A stretch of DNA of 64,000 bases from Balaenoptera acutorostrata (Eukaryota > Chordata > Mammalia > Artiodactyla > Balaenopteridae). The notes beneath the pieces are model-generated. The model was not told where the DNA came from and did no database searches. It was given only the letters and a program-made list of their open reading frames with translations. How positions within the stretch are numbered: position 1 is the stretch's first letter; each line of letters begins with the position of its first letter. This document shows, one piece after another, positions 46,811-58,785 of the stretch. The translations under genes and the position numbers were made by a program. Location of the stretch: assembly GCF_949987535.1 (NCBI RefSeq), contig NC_080069.1:42335269-42399268 (forward strand), given 5' to 3'.

Positions 46811-47273
46811 GAGATGATGGTGTGATCTATGCAGTGTTATGAATAGATATAAATTCGTTAGCAACATTTAAAAATTAGGAGACTTTGCATAAAAACTGTG
46901 AATCCATTTTTAGGAAAAGCATGAAACTTGGCAGCACTGGACACATGGCACAAGGGGATGTCTTGGTAGCCTCTGTGATCTTGGGGAAGCCCTGGGGCAG
47001 AAGTGAGGATGTGAGATGCTGTCAGAATAAAAATGAGCTGGAGCCTACATGGAACTAGGCTGAAATGAGGGGTGAGGCTGAGAGCATGCGAGTCAGAGCA
47101 CCAGATGTATCTGCTCGTAGAAACTTGGAAATGTTCCAGGCTGGGGATCAGGGTTCAGGGGTCCCAGGATTAGGAGATAGGGAGTGAATAAGCAGACAGG
47201 CTGAACTCACTGATGGGAAGTCAAAGGCCAGGGTCAAGTGGCCAGAGCTCTGAGGAGTGTGTGGGTTAATAGC
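46811..47273. other. No gene recognised
   Basis: Unique-looking DNA. Confidence 0.5.
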
Positions 47274-47286
47274 CAAGCAGACTCTT

Positions 47287-47454
47287 TTTTTTTTTTTTTT
47301 AAGATTTTTAGAAATTTCATGTAATGTCTGAAACATTTATATTAACATATTTCCATACAAATAACCCAAAGAAAGTTTAGTATTAGTTGTTTTTTTTGTT
47401 TGTTTTTTTTATACTGCAGGTTCTTATTAGTCATCAATTTTATACACATCAGTG
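47287..47454 (-). mobile_element. Very short L1 3' end with TSD, alternative 3' terminus
   Basis: 168 bp of the same 3'UTR as the full-length L1 at 24623-24773. It is flanked by the exact 13-bp TSD caagcagactctt (47274-47286 and 47455-47467). Its A-tail begins immediately at the aagattttt boundary, where the full-length copy continues for about 0.85 kb more. Confidence 0.92.
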
Positions 47455-47467
47455 CAAGCAGACTCTT

Positions 47468-47909
47468 AAATGATGAGTGAATTGAATCTGTAGATTCTCC
47501 ATGAGACTCAACTTCAATTCTTCTCCCAACCTCTTGGATTACATCACACAGCCTTTACTATTGCTATTTACCTGAGTAAGGTCAACTGCCAGGAGTTTAA
47601 TTTTTCCCTCTGTTCACACTCCGTTGGGTGGGGGCCAGCTAATGAACAGTCAAATTACTTGATGGCAGGTGGCAAAAAGGTAGCTGAGTATAACAAAATG
47701 TGTATAATGATAAACATTTACTAAATGAAAGAATAAATACTTCATAAATGGAAACTGGTGCTTGGCCAACTGACCATATTTCTTCCTATTGTAGGTCTAG
47801 TTTTGTTTCTTGAGATTTTTTTCCCCCCACCAAGTTCCTGGTTTCGTTTAGCATTTTTTTTTTTTTTTTTTTGCCTGTGGAATTTCTGTATTTGATAAAG
47901 CTGGCCATT
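47468..47909. other. No gene recognised
   Basis: Unique-looking DNA with a T-run at 47856-47872. Confidence 0.5.
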
Positions 47910-47920
47910 ATGACTGCATC

Positions 47921-48378
47921 ATTTTTTCCAGCTTTATTAAGATATAATTGACGTATAATACCATGAAAATTTAAGGTGTACAACGTGATGGTTTGATACA
48001 CGTATGTATTGTGAAATGTTTACCACAATAAGATTAGTTAACGCCTCCATCATCTCACATAATTACCCTTTTGTTGTTTTTATTATGGAGAGAGCATTAA
48101 AGCTCTACTCTCACAGTAACTTTCAAGTGTACAATATAGTATTGTTAACTGTACTCGCCATGCTGTACATCAGATCCCCAGAACTTACTCTTCTTATCAC
48201 TGAAAGTTTATACCCTTTACCCACATCTCCCCATTGCCCCTCTCCCAGCCCCTGGCAACCCCCATTCTACTTTATGTTTCTGAGTTTGATGTTTTTAGAT
48301 TCCACATATAAGTGAGATCATATAGTATTTGTCTTTCTCTGTCTGACTTATTTCACTCAGCATAATGCCCTCAAGGTC
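47921..48378 (-). mobile_element. 5'-truncated L1 with TSD
   Basis: An L1 3'UTR in antisense (tgatggtttgatacacgtat near 47987, ccctggcaacccccattcta near 48250) flanked by the exact 11-bp TSD atgactgcatc (47910-47920 and 48379-48389). Confidence 0.9.
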
Positions 48379-48389
48379 ATGACTGCATC

Positions 48390-48984
48390 TTGATTTTGGA
48401 TATTTTCTGCTAACTTTTCCATTTCGCTGGATTTTGAGTTATTTTGATGTAGTCTTCTTGTTTCTTTAATCCCCTCGCTTTTCATTTCTGTGGATAGCAC
48501 CCCTTCTGGAAGTCCTCAGGACCCATCATCCCATCACAGGCTTTGTAGCTGATGACTTGGGAGTCTATTTAGTGGAATCTGTCTCTTTGGCTTTATGGCA
48601 GGTGTGTGTCCAGATGTGATATAACCAGTACCATTGCAAGGATCTTGAGCTGAGTGAGTCCCATGTCCCACTGGTTTTAATCCTCATTGAACTTACTGAT
48701 TCCAGATTTCAGAATGTATTTGCTCAGCCCCCCTCAGGCGTGGTATGTGATAGAACAGGTGCTCCTGTCAGTCGACTCCTTGGACAGGTCCTGGGGTTAT
48801 AATACCCTTATTTAATGCACATAGAAATCTCTGTTCTTTGGTTTCAGAGGCTACTGACCACCCCCAAGCTATAGCCATGCATCCAGCAAATGCATGTTAA
48901 AACGAAGGGGAGTGAAGGCCCCTGTACCTATTCACTCTTAGAAAAACCGCTAGTCATCCATTGATCAGTAGCATCAGGGGTATC
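48390..48984. other. No gene recognised
   Basis: Unique-looking DNA. Confidence 0.5.
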
Positions 48985-49150
48985 TTTCAGCTGGGAGGGA
49001 CCTCAAGGAAAAATCCACTTCAGTGTTTTCAGTTTAATAGATGAGGAGCTGCAGGCCACAGGGGTCAAGTGACTGGACTGGGTTCACTCAGTGAACCAGT
49101 AGCCAAGCCCTGTCTGGTTCAGAACCCAGTGGTCTAACTCCAAGTCTGTT
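48985..49150 (-). mobile_element. MIR-family relic
   Basis: gctgggagggacctcaagga near 48991 and gatgaggagctgcaggccac near 49041 correspond to a MIR-related core. Confidence 0.5.
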
Positions 49151-49723
49151 GTTGATCTGAAGGATGGGACATTCATGGGGTCAGTGAGAGTGTATATGAC
49201 GTTGGGAAGAACCAATTTCTTTTACCCTCAATTTGTCCTTCATCTATGTTTTTCACTAGTTAAGTGCAGGAAAGTCATATAGCATAATGCAGACTCTCAT
49301 GTATAGTACTGGTATTTCTGAGTAGTTGAACTTTAGGCAGCTGCTGGGTGGTTCTCTCTCTATGAGTTTTTATGAAGCTTGTACCTGTGTCAACATTATG
49401 AATTCGTTTATTAGAAGAGATTGGACAATATTATAATTAGATATTTGTCTTTATTACTCATGTGAAACTAATATATGCCTTTATAGAGTAGTGCCATACC
49501 TTGAGTTTTGCAGCTTGTATTTCCTCTTAACAAATTCAAAGTGGTTCATTCATTAGGCTTTTCATATCCCTTAGCTTGTATTGTTTACTTATTATTCTTG
49601 AAACAGAATTTTAAAAATATTTAAAACATTCATAAATTACTATTTCAATGAGGTACCATTTATCACTTAGCTCAATGAACAGAACACACAATGCATTATA
49701 TTGGCAAAGGGCAGGGAGAAAAG

Positions 49724-50506
49724 ATGCTCTTTTACCTGTCTAGTGGGAATTAAAGTGTATAACCTCTAAGGAGGACACTTTTGTAACATCCGTCAAAATA
49801 TTGCATACACACACACACACACACACACACACATATGTATGTATATAATACCCACTCTTTTGTTCAACAGTTGCACTTCTAGGAATGTGTTTTGGATATT
49901 CTTGAACATTCTGAAATTCCACGTATATGGGAGTATTTAGAGCAGTACTGTTTCTTTCAAAGGATTTGAAACTACCTCTCAATCTATGGGAGAGAGGCTA
50001 AGTCGAACATGGTGCATCTATACAATGGATGCAGTGATTAAAAATAATGAGGTAGTATATACAAATATCGAATTGTTTGTTGTATACCTGAGAGCAATAT
50101 AATGTTCTGTGTCAATTTTGCCTCAATTAACAAAAAAAGAATGAGGCAGCTCTATACACACTAATATGAAAATATCTCCAAGATATACCTTTAAATGAAA
50201 ACAGCAAGGTGTTACCATTTGTGTTAAAAGAGGGGAAGAACATATACACGATTGCTTGTTTATGCATGGAATCTCTGGACATATGCATAAGGAATAATAT
50301 TGGTTACGTATGGGGAGGGTCACCGGGTCCTGCTGGGGACAAGGGCAGGAAGAGGCTTACTTTTCACTGTAACTCTTTTGCATATTTTGTATAATTTTGC
50401 ATATTTTGATGGATGTTACATATTTTGCATATTTTGATGGATGTTACAAAAGTGTCCTCCTTAGAGGTTATACACTTTAATTCCCACCAGACAGGTAAAA
50501 GAGCAT
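49724..50506. repeat. Inverted repeat, two arms of about 81 bp, spacer about 620 bp
   Basis: The left arm 49724-49806 and the right arm 50426-50506 are reverse complements with only a few mismatches; both contain aacctctaaggaggacactt or its complement. The spacer holds a (CA)n run (about 49806-49832) and old L1M 3'UTR-like text. Next to the right arm is a 28-bp tandem duplicate of tgcatattttgatggatgtt (50398 and 50426). Confidence 0.9.
49983..50425 (+). mobile_element. Old L1M 3'UTR fragment
   Basis: catggtgcatctatacaatgg near 50009 and attaaaaataatgaggtag near 50037 are sense L1M 3'UTR text. Related low-identity text may continue to about 51090. Confidence 0.5.
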
Positions 50507-51144
50507 TTTAATTAGAATTCAAAAAATTCTAATTTAAAGTTTATTTTAGGAAGGAAAAAAAACATATATGTAAGTAATTTCCAATCTGCCCATTCAAAAT
50601 TTTTAATGATTATGGAATATACTGAACTCTTTCTACTATTCTTACTGTGAACTGTATGCTGTGTGTATGAACATATATAATCATATGTAATATTTAAATT
50701 TATACCCCTTTATGTATGACTTGGGTGGTGACTAAAAAGAAAAATTTATTTTTCTACCTGAAAACTTGATAAACTTTTGAGGTTTCTAGTGTGATCAGAT
50801 AGTTACTTATCTCCAGTTTATGTACATTTTTAAAAACATCTTTTTAAAATACACTTATGTATATACAATTCTAAAACATGTCGAGCCACTTATTGCTTAA
50901 GGAGACATGCATGTATAGTAAAAGTATGAAGAAATGTACACACATCATAAACACTAATTCTGTGAGATCAATGGTGAGGGAAAATATGGGATAGAATTTA
51001 GGAGGGATGGGTGCATCATTGTTCATTGCATTTAAAAAAGTATCTTCTTGTATATTTCAAACATTGCATAATAATTTAAAAAGTAATATGTGTTTCTAAC
51101 TTACTGCTGAGAAATTATAGTCAGACTTCTGTGAGATCATAAGA
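50507..51144. other. AT-rich DNA, no gene recognised
   Basis: Possibly more decayed L1 3'UTR (gtgcatcattgttcattgca near 51010). Confidence 0.4.
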
Positions 51145-51262
51145 CGCAGAAACGGTGTGGCCTTTATTTTCCTTGCTCTCTGTTGTATCACACCAGTACC
51201 TAGAATAGAGCCTGGCGGAGGGTAGGCCCTAAAAATGTTTGTAAAAATGAATAAACAGGCAT
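51145..51262 (+). mobile_element. L2/MIR 3' tail
   Basis: gtacctagaatagagcctgg near 51196 and aaaatgtttgtaaaaatgaa near 51231 match the dispersed L2 3' tail pattern. Confidence 0.5.
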
Positions 51263-51954
51263 AAAAGCCCTCTGAGCTGCTGAAGTGGTGGGTGATGGGT
51301 TGTGTGATCTTCCGGTGTATCATCTTGTGTCATGGGACCCCAGGAAAAAAGGTGGACGGAACTGACAATGCCTACAACCTTTCAGATGGGCAGGAAGAAA
51401 AGAACACTGGGAATTTCTCACTAACTGGAACTAAAGATGAACATAGAGAGGTGACTGGGTGTATAATAACATTCAGTTGCCACCTGTACTCCAGAGCACA
51501 TTGTTTGAAAAAGACCTCTTTATGGTTCTTAGTAAGACTGTATGTTTTCTTTGTGTGTCACACTCAATGACCCTCTTTATAAATGTTTCGTTAAGATGGC
51601 TAATGTGGGTGTAACTCGTGAGTTCCTCTTGGCAATTTCGTGACTGTCTGTCATGTATCTCTGCCCAGCCCAGGAGCCAGGTCGTATGGGAGTGGCTGGA
51701 ATGACTGGCATTTACTGCTGCCCACTGTCAGTGGTAGAATAACCTTTGCTTCTTTGGGTAGCAGTCAGTCATTTAGTTCACATATTTGTTTAATATTAAG
51801 AGATAGGATGAAAAAAGTATGGGAAAATAATAAACATTACAATAATAAATTATTATTAATAATAATACAATAATTACAAAAGTGTTAATATATGGAGACA
51901 ATAAAGGAATAATATGCTACTGTTGCTAGTTACCCCACCATATGTAGCTAGCTA
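51263..51954. other. No gene recognised
   Basis: Unique-looking DNA ending with an AT-rich low-complexity stretch (51828-51880). Confidence 0.45.
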
Positions 51955-52425
51955 GAGCAGTGATGTCCAAAAAAAGTATGAGCCACATATTTAATTTAAA
52001 ATTTTCTGGTAGCCACATTAAAAAAATAAAAAGAGACAGATGAAATTAATTTTAATCATATATTTCATTTAACCCAATATAAAATATTTTCATTTCAATA
52101 CATAATCAATGTTAAAAATTATTAATGAGATTTTAGATTCTCTTTCTTCGTAGTAAGTCTTGGGGATCCTATGTGTATTTTACATCTCCAGTCGGGTGCT
52201 AAATTTTCATCAGAAATACTTGATCTTCATTTAGCATTTACAGAATTTACAGTTGAAAAGGTAGATTCACATACCTAAGTTGTTCCATAAATACTTAAAT
52301 ATTTTTTCCTGTAACTGCATCAGACATCCATTTTTTAAATTAATTAAAATTAAATAAAATGAAATATTTAGTTCCTCAGTCTCACTAGTCACATTTCAAG
52401 TGCTCAATACAGTGTAGAGCTAGAG
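51955..52425. mobile_element. hAT-group relic
   Basis: It starts agcagtgatgtccaaaaaaa, contains tggtagccacattaaaaaaa, and ends cacatttcaagtgctcaata. These are the two ends of a common mammalian hAT-derived repeat. The family matches or resembles the copy at 3398. Confidence 0.6.
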
Positions 52426-52913
52426 TTTATTCATAATTTTCTACAGTAGATTTTTTCCCCCTGATTCCAAGAAGCTGTTTGTCAGTGTTTTTTGTTTTTT
52501 GTTTTTACTTTTAAAACACATATTTATTTATTTATTTATTTTTTAACATCTTTATTGGAGTATAATTGCTTTACAATGGTTAGTTTCTGCTGTATAACAA
52601 AGTGAATCAGCTATACATATACTTATATCCCCATATCTCCTCCCTCTTGCGTCTCCCTCCCACCCTCCCTATCCCACCCCTCTAGGTGGACACAAAGCAC
52701 TGAGCTGATCTCCCTGTGCTATGCGGCTGCTTCCCACTAGCTATCTATTTTACATATGGTAGTGTATATATGTCAATGCCACTCTCTCACTTTGTCCCAG
52801 CTTACCCTTCCCCCTCCCCATGTCCTCAAGTCCATTCTCGATGTCTGCATCTTTATTCCTGTCCTGCCCCTAGGTTCTTCAGAACCCTTTTTTTTAGATT
52901 CCATATACATGTG

Positions 52914-55900
52914 TTAGCATATGGTATTTGTTTTTTTTTTCTGACTTACTTCACTCTGTATGACAGGCTCTAGGTTGATCCACGTCTCTACAAAAGACCC
53001 AACTTCGTTCCTTTTTATGGATGAGTAATATTCCATTGTATATATTTGCCACATCTTCTTTATCCATTCGTCTGTCGATGGGCATTTAGGTGGCTTCCAT
53101 GACCTGGCTATTGTAAATAGTGCTGCAGTGAACATTGGGGTGCATGTGTCTTTTTGAATTATGGTTTTCTCTGGGTATATGCCCAGTAGTGGGATTGCTG
53201 GATCATATGGTAATTCTATGTTCAGTTTCTTAAGGAACCTCCATACTGTTCTCCATAGTGGCTGTATCAATTTACATTCCCACCAACAGTGCAAGACGGT
53301 TCCCTTTTCTCCACACCCTGTCTAGCATTTATCGTTTCTAGATTTTTTGATGATGGCCATTCTGACCCGTGTGAGGTGATACCTCATTGTAGTTTTGATT
53401 TTCATTTGTCTAATAATTAGTGATGTTGAGCATCCTACACGTGTAGGATGCTCAACATCACGTGTTTGTTGGCAATCTGTATATCTTCTTTGGAGAAATG
53501 TCTATTTAGGTCTTCTGCCCATTTTTGGATTGGGTTGTTTGTTTTTTTCATATTGAGCTGCATGAGCTGCTGGTAAATTTTGGAGATTAATCCTTTGTCT
53601 TTTGCTACATTTGCAAATATTTTCTCCCATTCTGAGGGCTGTCTTTTCGTCTTGTTTATTGTTTCCTTTGCTGTGCAAAAGCTTTTAAGTTTCATTAGGT
53701 CCCCTTTGTTTATTTTTGTTTTTATTTCCATTACTCTAGGAGGTGGGTCAAAAAGGATCTTGCTGTGATTTATGTCATAGAGTGTTCTGCCTATGTTTTC
53801 CTCTAAGAGTTTGATAGTGTCTGGCCTTACATTTAGGTCTTTAATCCATTTTGAGCTTATTTTTGTGTATAAAACTAGGGAGTGTTCTAATTTCATTCTT
53901 TTACATGTAGCTCTCCAGCTTTCCCAGCACCACTTATTGAAGAGGCTGTCTTTTCTCCATTGTATATTCTTGCCTCCTTTATCAAAGATAAGGTGACCAT
54001 AGGTGCATGGGTTTATCTCTGGGCTTGCTATCCTGTTCCATTGATCTATATTTCTGTTTTTGTGCCAGTACCAAACTCTCTTGATTACTGTAGCTTTGTA
54101 GTATAGTCTGAAGTCAGGGAGCCTGATTCCTCCAGCTCCGTTTTTCTTTCTCAAGATTGCTTTGGCTATTTGGGGTCTTTTGTGTTTCCATACGAATTGG
54201 GAATTTTTTTGTTCTAGTTCTGTGAAAAATGCCATTGATAGTTTGATTTGATAGGGATTGCATTGAATCTGTAGATTGCTTTGGGTACTATAGTTATTTT
54301 CACAATGTTGATTCTTCCAATCCAGGAACATGGTATATCTCTCCATCTGTTTGTATCATCTTTAATTTCTTTCTTCAGTGTCTTATAATTTACTGCATAC
54401 AGCTCTTTTGTCTCCTTAGGTAGGTTTATTCCTAGATATTTTATTCTTTTTGTTACAGTGGCAAATGGAAGTGTTTCCTTAATTTCTCTTTGAGATTTTT
54501 CATCATTAGTGTATAGGAATGCAAGAGATTTCTGTGCATTAATTTTGTATCCTGCTACTTTACCAAATTCATTGATTAGCTCTAGTAGTTTTCTGGTAGC
54601 ATCTTTAGGATTTTCTGTGTATAGTATCATGTCATCTGCAAACAGTGACAGCTTTACTTCTTCTTTTCCGATTTGGATCCCTTTTATTTCTTTTCCTTCT
54701 CTGATTGCTGTGGCTAACACTTCCAAAACTATGTTGAATAATAGTGGTGAGAGTGGGCAACCTTGTCTTGTTCCTGATGTTAGTGGAAATGGTTTCACTT
54801 TTTCACCATTGAGAACGATGTTAGCTGAGAGGTTGTCATATATGGCCTTTATTATGTTGAGGTAAGTTCCTTCTATGCCTACTTTCTGGTGGGTTTTTAC
54901 CATAAATGGGTGTTGAATTTTGTCAAAAGTTTTTTCTGCATCTATTGAGATGATCATATGGTTTTTATCCTTCAGTTTGTTAATATGGTGTATCACATTG
55001 ATTGATTTGCGTATATTGAAGAATCCTTGCATTCCTGGGATAAACCCCACTTGATCATGGTGTATGATCCTTTAATGTGCTGTTGGATTCTGTTTGCTAG
55101 TATTTTGTTGAGGATTTTTGCATCTATGTTCATAAGTGATATTGGGCTGTAGTTTTCTTTTTTTGTGACATCTTTGTCTGGTTTTGGTATCAGGGTGATG
55201 GTGGCCTCGTAGAATGAGTTTGAGAGTGTTCCTCCCTCTGCTATATTTTGGAAGAGTTTGAGAAGGATAGGTGTTAGCTCTTCTCTAAATGTTTGATAGA
55301 ATTCGCCTGTGAAACCATCTGGTCCTGGACTTCTGTTTGTTGGGAGATTTTTAATCACAGTTTCAGTTTCAGTGCTTGTGATTGGTCTATTTATATTTTC
55401 TGTTTCTTCCTGGTTGAGTCTCGGAAGGTGTGCTTTTCTAAGAACTCATCCGTTTCTTCCAGGTTGTCCATTTTATTGGCATAGAGTTGCTTGTAGTAAT
55501 CTCTTATGATCCTTTGTATTTCTGCAGTGTCAGTTGTTACTTCTCCTTTTTCATTTCTAATTCTATTGATTTGAGTCTTCTCCCTTTTTTTCTTGGTGAG
55601 TCTGGCTTATGGTTTATCGATTTTGTTTATCTTCTCAAAGAACCAGCTTTTAGTTTTATTGATCTTTGCTATCATTTCCTTCATTTCTTTCTTCATTTAT
55701 TTCTGATCTGATCTTTATGATTTCTTTCCTTCTGCTAACTTTGGGGGTCTTTTTGTTCTTCTTTCTCTAATTGCTTTGGGTGTAATGTTAGGTTGTTTAT
55801 TTGAGATGTTTCTTGTTTCTTCAGGTAGGATTGTATTGCTATAAACTTATCTTTCTGCATCCCGTAAGTTTGGGTCGTCGTGTTTTCATTGTCATTTGTT

Positions 55901-56719
55901 TCTAGGTATTTTTGGTTTCCTTTTTGATTTCTTCAGTGATTTCTTGGTTTTTTAGTAGCATATTGTTTGGCCTCCATGTGTTTGTATTTTTTACAGATTG
56001 TTTCCTGTAATTGATATCTAGTCTCATAGTATTGTGGTTGGAAAAGATGCTTGATACAATTTCAATGCTCTTAAATTTTCTGAGACTTGATTTGTGACAC
56101 AAGATATGGTCTATCCTGCAAAATATTCCATGAGCACTTGAGAAGAAAGTGTATTTTGTTGTTTTGGATGGAATGTCCTATAAATATCAATTAAGTCCAT
56201 CTTGTTTAATGTATCATTTAAAGCTTGTGTTTATTTATTTATTTTCATTTTGGATGATCTGTTCATTGGTGAAAGTGGGGTGTTAAAGTCCCCTACTATT
56301 ATTGTGTTGCTGTCAGTTTCCCGTTTTATGGCTGTTAGCATTTGCCTTATGTATTGAGGTGCTCCTATGTTGGGTGCATAAATATTTACAATTATTATAT
56401 CTTCTTCTTGGATCAATCCCTTGATCATTATGTAGTGTCCTTCTTTGTCTCTTGTAATAGTCTTTATTTTAAAGTCTATTTTGTCTGATATGAGAATTGC
56501 TACTCCAGCTTTCTTTTGATTTCCATTTGCATGGAATATCTTTTTCCATCCCCTCACTTTCAGTCTGTATATGTCCCTAGGTCTGAAGTGGGTCTCTTGT
56601 AGACAGCATATGTATGGGTCTTGTTTTTGTATCCATTCAGCAAGTCTATGTCCTTTTGTTGGAGCATTTAATCCATTTACATTTAAGGTAATTATCGATA
56701 TGTGTGTACCTTTTACCAT
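52914..56719 (-). pseudogene. ORF2: L1 ORF2, broken by frameshifts, stops and a palindrome
   Basis: ORF2 survives as pieces in all three minus frames: 56719-56231 (162 aa, endonuclease N-terminal part with the QETHF Glu and the GDFN motif), 56102-55902, 55358-54993, 55050-54214 (278 aa, RT core with FADD), 54346-53435 (303 aa) and 53294-52914 (126 aa, C-terminus with HCWWEC). The frame changes at least four times. The last break is caused by the 40-bp palindrome at 53421-53460. The element is not functional. Confidence 0.92.
53421..53460. repeat. Perfect 40-bp palindrome
   Basis: The arms tgatgttgagcatcctacac and its exact reverse complement meet without a spacer. The outer 13 bases of the left arm are normal L1 ORF2 sequence; the right arm is an inverted copy of the same bases replacing about 4 bp. 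Confidence 0.97.
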
Positions 56720-56777
56720 TTTCTTAAATGTTTTGGGTTTGTTATTGTAGGTCTTTTCCTTCTCTTGTGTTTCCTGC

Positions 56778-57687
56778 CTAGAGAAGTTCCTTTAGAATTT
56801 GTTGTAAAGCTGGTTTGGTGGTGCTGAATTCTCTTAGCTTTTGCTTGTCTGTAAAGGTTTTAATTTCTCCGTTGAATCTGAATGAGATCCTTGCTGGGTA
56901 GAGTAATCTTGTTTGTAGGTTTTTCCCTTTCATCACTTTAAATATGTCCTGCCATTCCCTTCTGGCTTGCAGGGTTTCTGCTGAAAGATCAGCTGTTAAC
57001 CTTATGGGGATTCCCTTGTGTGTCATTTGTTGTTTTTCCCTTGCTGCTTTTAATATTTTTTCTTTGTATTTAATTTTTGATAGTTAGATTAATATGTGTC
57101 TTGGCGTGTTTCTCCTTGGAATTATCCTGTATGGGACTCTCTGTGCTTCCTGGAGTTGATTGACTATTTCCTTTCCCATATTAGGGAAGTTTTCCATATT
57201 AGTGTCAGTTTTCTATAATCTCTTCAAGTATCTTTTCAGTCCCTTTCTTTTTCTCTTCTTCTTCTGGGACCCCTATAATTCTAATGTTGGTACATTTAAT
57301 GTTGTCCCAGAGGTCTCTGTGACTGTCCTCAAATGTTTTCATTCTTTTTTCTTTATTCTGCTCTATGGTAGTTATTTCCACTCTTCTATCTTCCAGGTCA
57401 GTTATCTGTTCTTCTGCCTCAGTTATTCTGCTATTGATTCCTTCTAGAGAATTTTTAATTTCATTTATTGTGTTGTTCATCATTGTTTGTTTGCTCTTTA
57501 GTTCTTCTAAGTCCTTGTTAAACGTTTCTTGTATTTTCTCCATTCTATTTTCAGGATTTTGGGTCATCTTTACTGTCATTACTCTGAATTCTTTTTCAGG
57601 TAGACTGCCTATTTCCTCTTCATTTGTTTGGTCTGGTGGGTTTTTACCTTCCTCCTTCGTCTGCTGTGTATTTCTCTGTCTTCTCAT
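56778..57687 (-). pseudogene. ORF1: L1 ORF1, frameshifted
   Basis: The N-terminal 160 aa (57687-57205) contains the coiled coil and the start of the RRM-like domain ([10 protein letters not shown]). The C-terminal 82 aa (57026-56778), with YPARISFRF and the terminal [11 protein letters not shown] segment, lie in another frame. The frame is lost between 57027 and 57204. Confidence 0.9.
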
Positions 57688-58332
57688 TTAGCTTAACTTA
57701 CTGTGTTTGGGGTCTCCTGTTCACAGGCTGCACGTTTGTAGTTCCTGTTGTTTCTGGTGTCTTCCCCCAGTGGGTAAGGTTGGTTCAGTGGGTTGTGTAG
57801 GCTTCCTGGTGGAGGGGAGTGGTGCCTGTGTTCTGGTGGGTGAGGCTGGATCTTGTCTTTCTGGTGAGTAGGACTGCGTCCGGTGGTGTGTTTTGGCGTG
57901 TCTGTGAACTTATTATGATTTTAGGTGGCCTCTCTGTTAATGGGTGGGGTTGTGTTCCTTTCTTGCTAGTTGTTTGGCATAGGGTGTCCAGCACTGTAGC
58001 TTGCCAGTCGTTGAGTGGAGCTGGATCTTAGCGTTGAGATGGAGATTTCTGCGATAGCTTTGGCTGTTTGATATTATGTGGGGCCGGGAGGTCTCTGGTG
58101 GACCAATTTCCCTAACTCGGCTCTCCCACCTCAGAGGCTCAGGACTGACACCCGGCCGGAACACCAAGACCCTGTCAGCCACATGGCTTTTGGGAAGTCT
58201 GAGGTCTTCTGCCAGCATTCAGTAAGTGTTCTGTAGTTGTTCCCCATGTAGATGTATTTTTGATGTATTTTTGGGGAGGAAGGTGATCTCCATGTCTTAC
58301 TCCTCCGCCATCTTGAAGGTCCCCCCACACCC
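57688..58332 (-). promoter_or_regulatory. 5'UTR of the second L1
   Basis: About 645 bp, shorter than the 969 bp of the other full-length L1, and without its 75-bp duplication. Related text is shared (gggtggggttgtgttccttt on the plus strand). Confidence 0.75.
58305..58315 (-). promoter_or_regulatory. YY1-like site at the L1 5' end
   Basis: caagatggcgg on the L1 sense strand, about +18 to +28 of the element, equivalent to the site in the other full-length L1. Confidence 0.65.
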
Positions 58333-58340
58333 TGTCAGTG

Positions 58341-58781
58341 TGTTTTTGAGCATATAATAAAGGTTAGACATATTCTTACTCTTGAATAGATTATAAACTA
58401 ATAAAACCGATGTAATATATCACTTTGGGTTAAATTAGTTTTCTGAGTGAGTCTTGCAGCTGTTTTGACAAACCTCATTCTGAGAACTCAGATCTAAGAT
58501 CTGAGATTTAAGGTGAAAAACATCCTGGATGATAATTCTTTTACAAATATGCTTAAGCTCAGGTCAAAAGATCCAAGTAGCTCATACCCTAAGAAGTGAT
58601 ATCTAATTTTCCAGTTTTTAGAGAAAAAGATGATACATTTGGGAAAAAAGAAAAATCTATCCCAAAATCATGAAACTGAAATTCAAAAAATATGGAAAAT
58701 ATAAATTCATGGTTTAAATGAATCTCAAGAATTAGCTAACAAGAGGATGAGTAATTTAGCTACTAGAAGAATAAACTAGTA
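58341..58781. other. AT-rich DNA, no gene recognised
   Basis: Unique-looking. Confidence 0.5.
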
Positions 58782-58785
58782 GAAT

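Larger units (their letters stand above)
52489..58332 (-). mobile_element. Second full-length L1, decayed, with short TSD
   Basis: A complete L1 layout on the minus strand: 5' end near 58332, 5'UTR to 57688, ORF1 remains 57687-56778, ORF2 remains 56719-52914, then a 3'UTR (52913-about 52545) of the type aacatctttattggagtat and an A-rich tail. The TSD tgtcagtg is at 52480-52487 and 58333-58340; the following gt/T-rich bases also agree. Its 3'UTR differs from that of the 22.98-30.69 kb L1, so it belongs to another subfamily. Confidence 0.88.
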
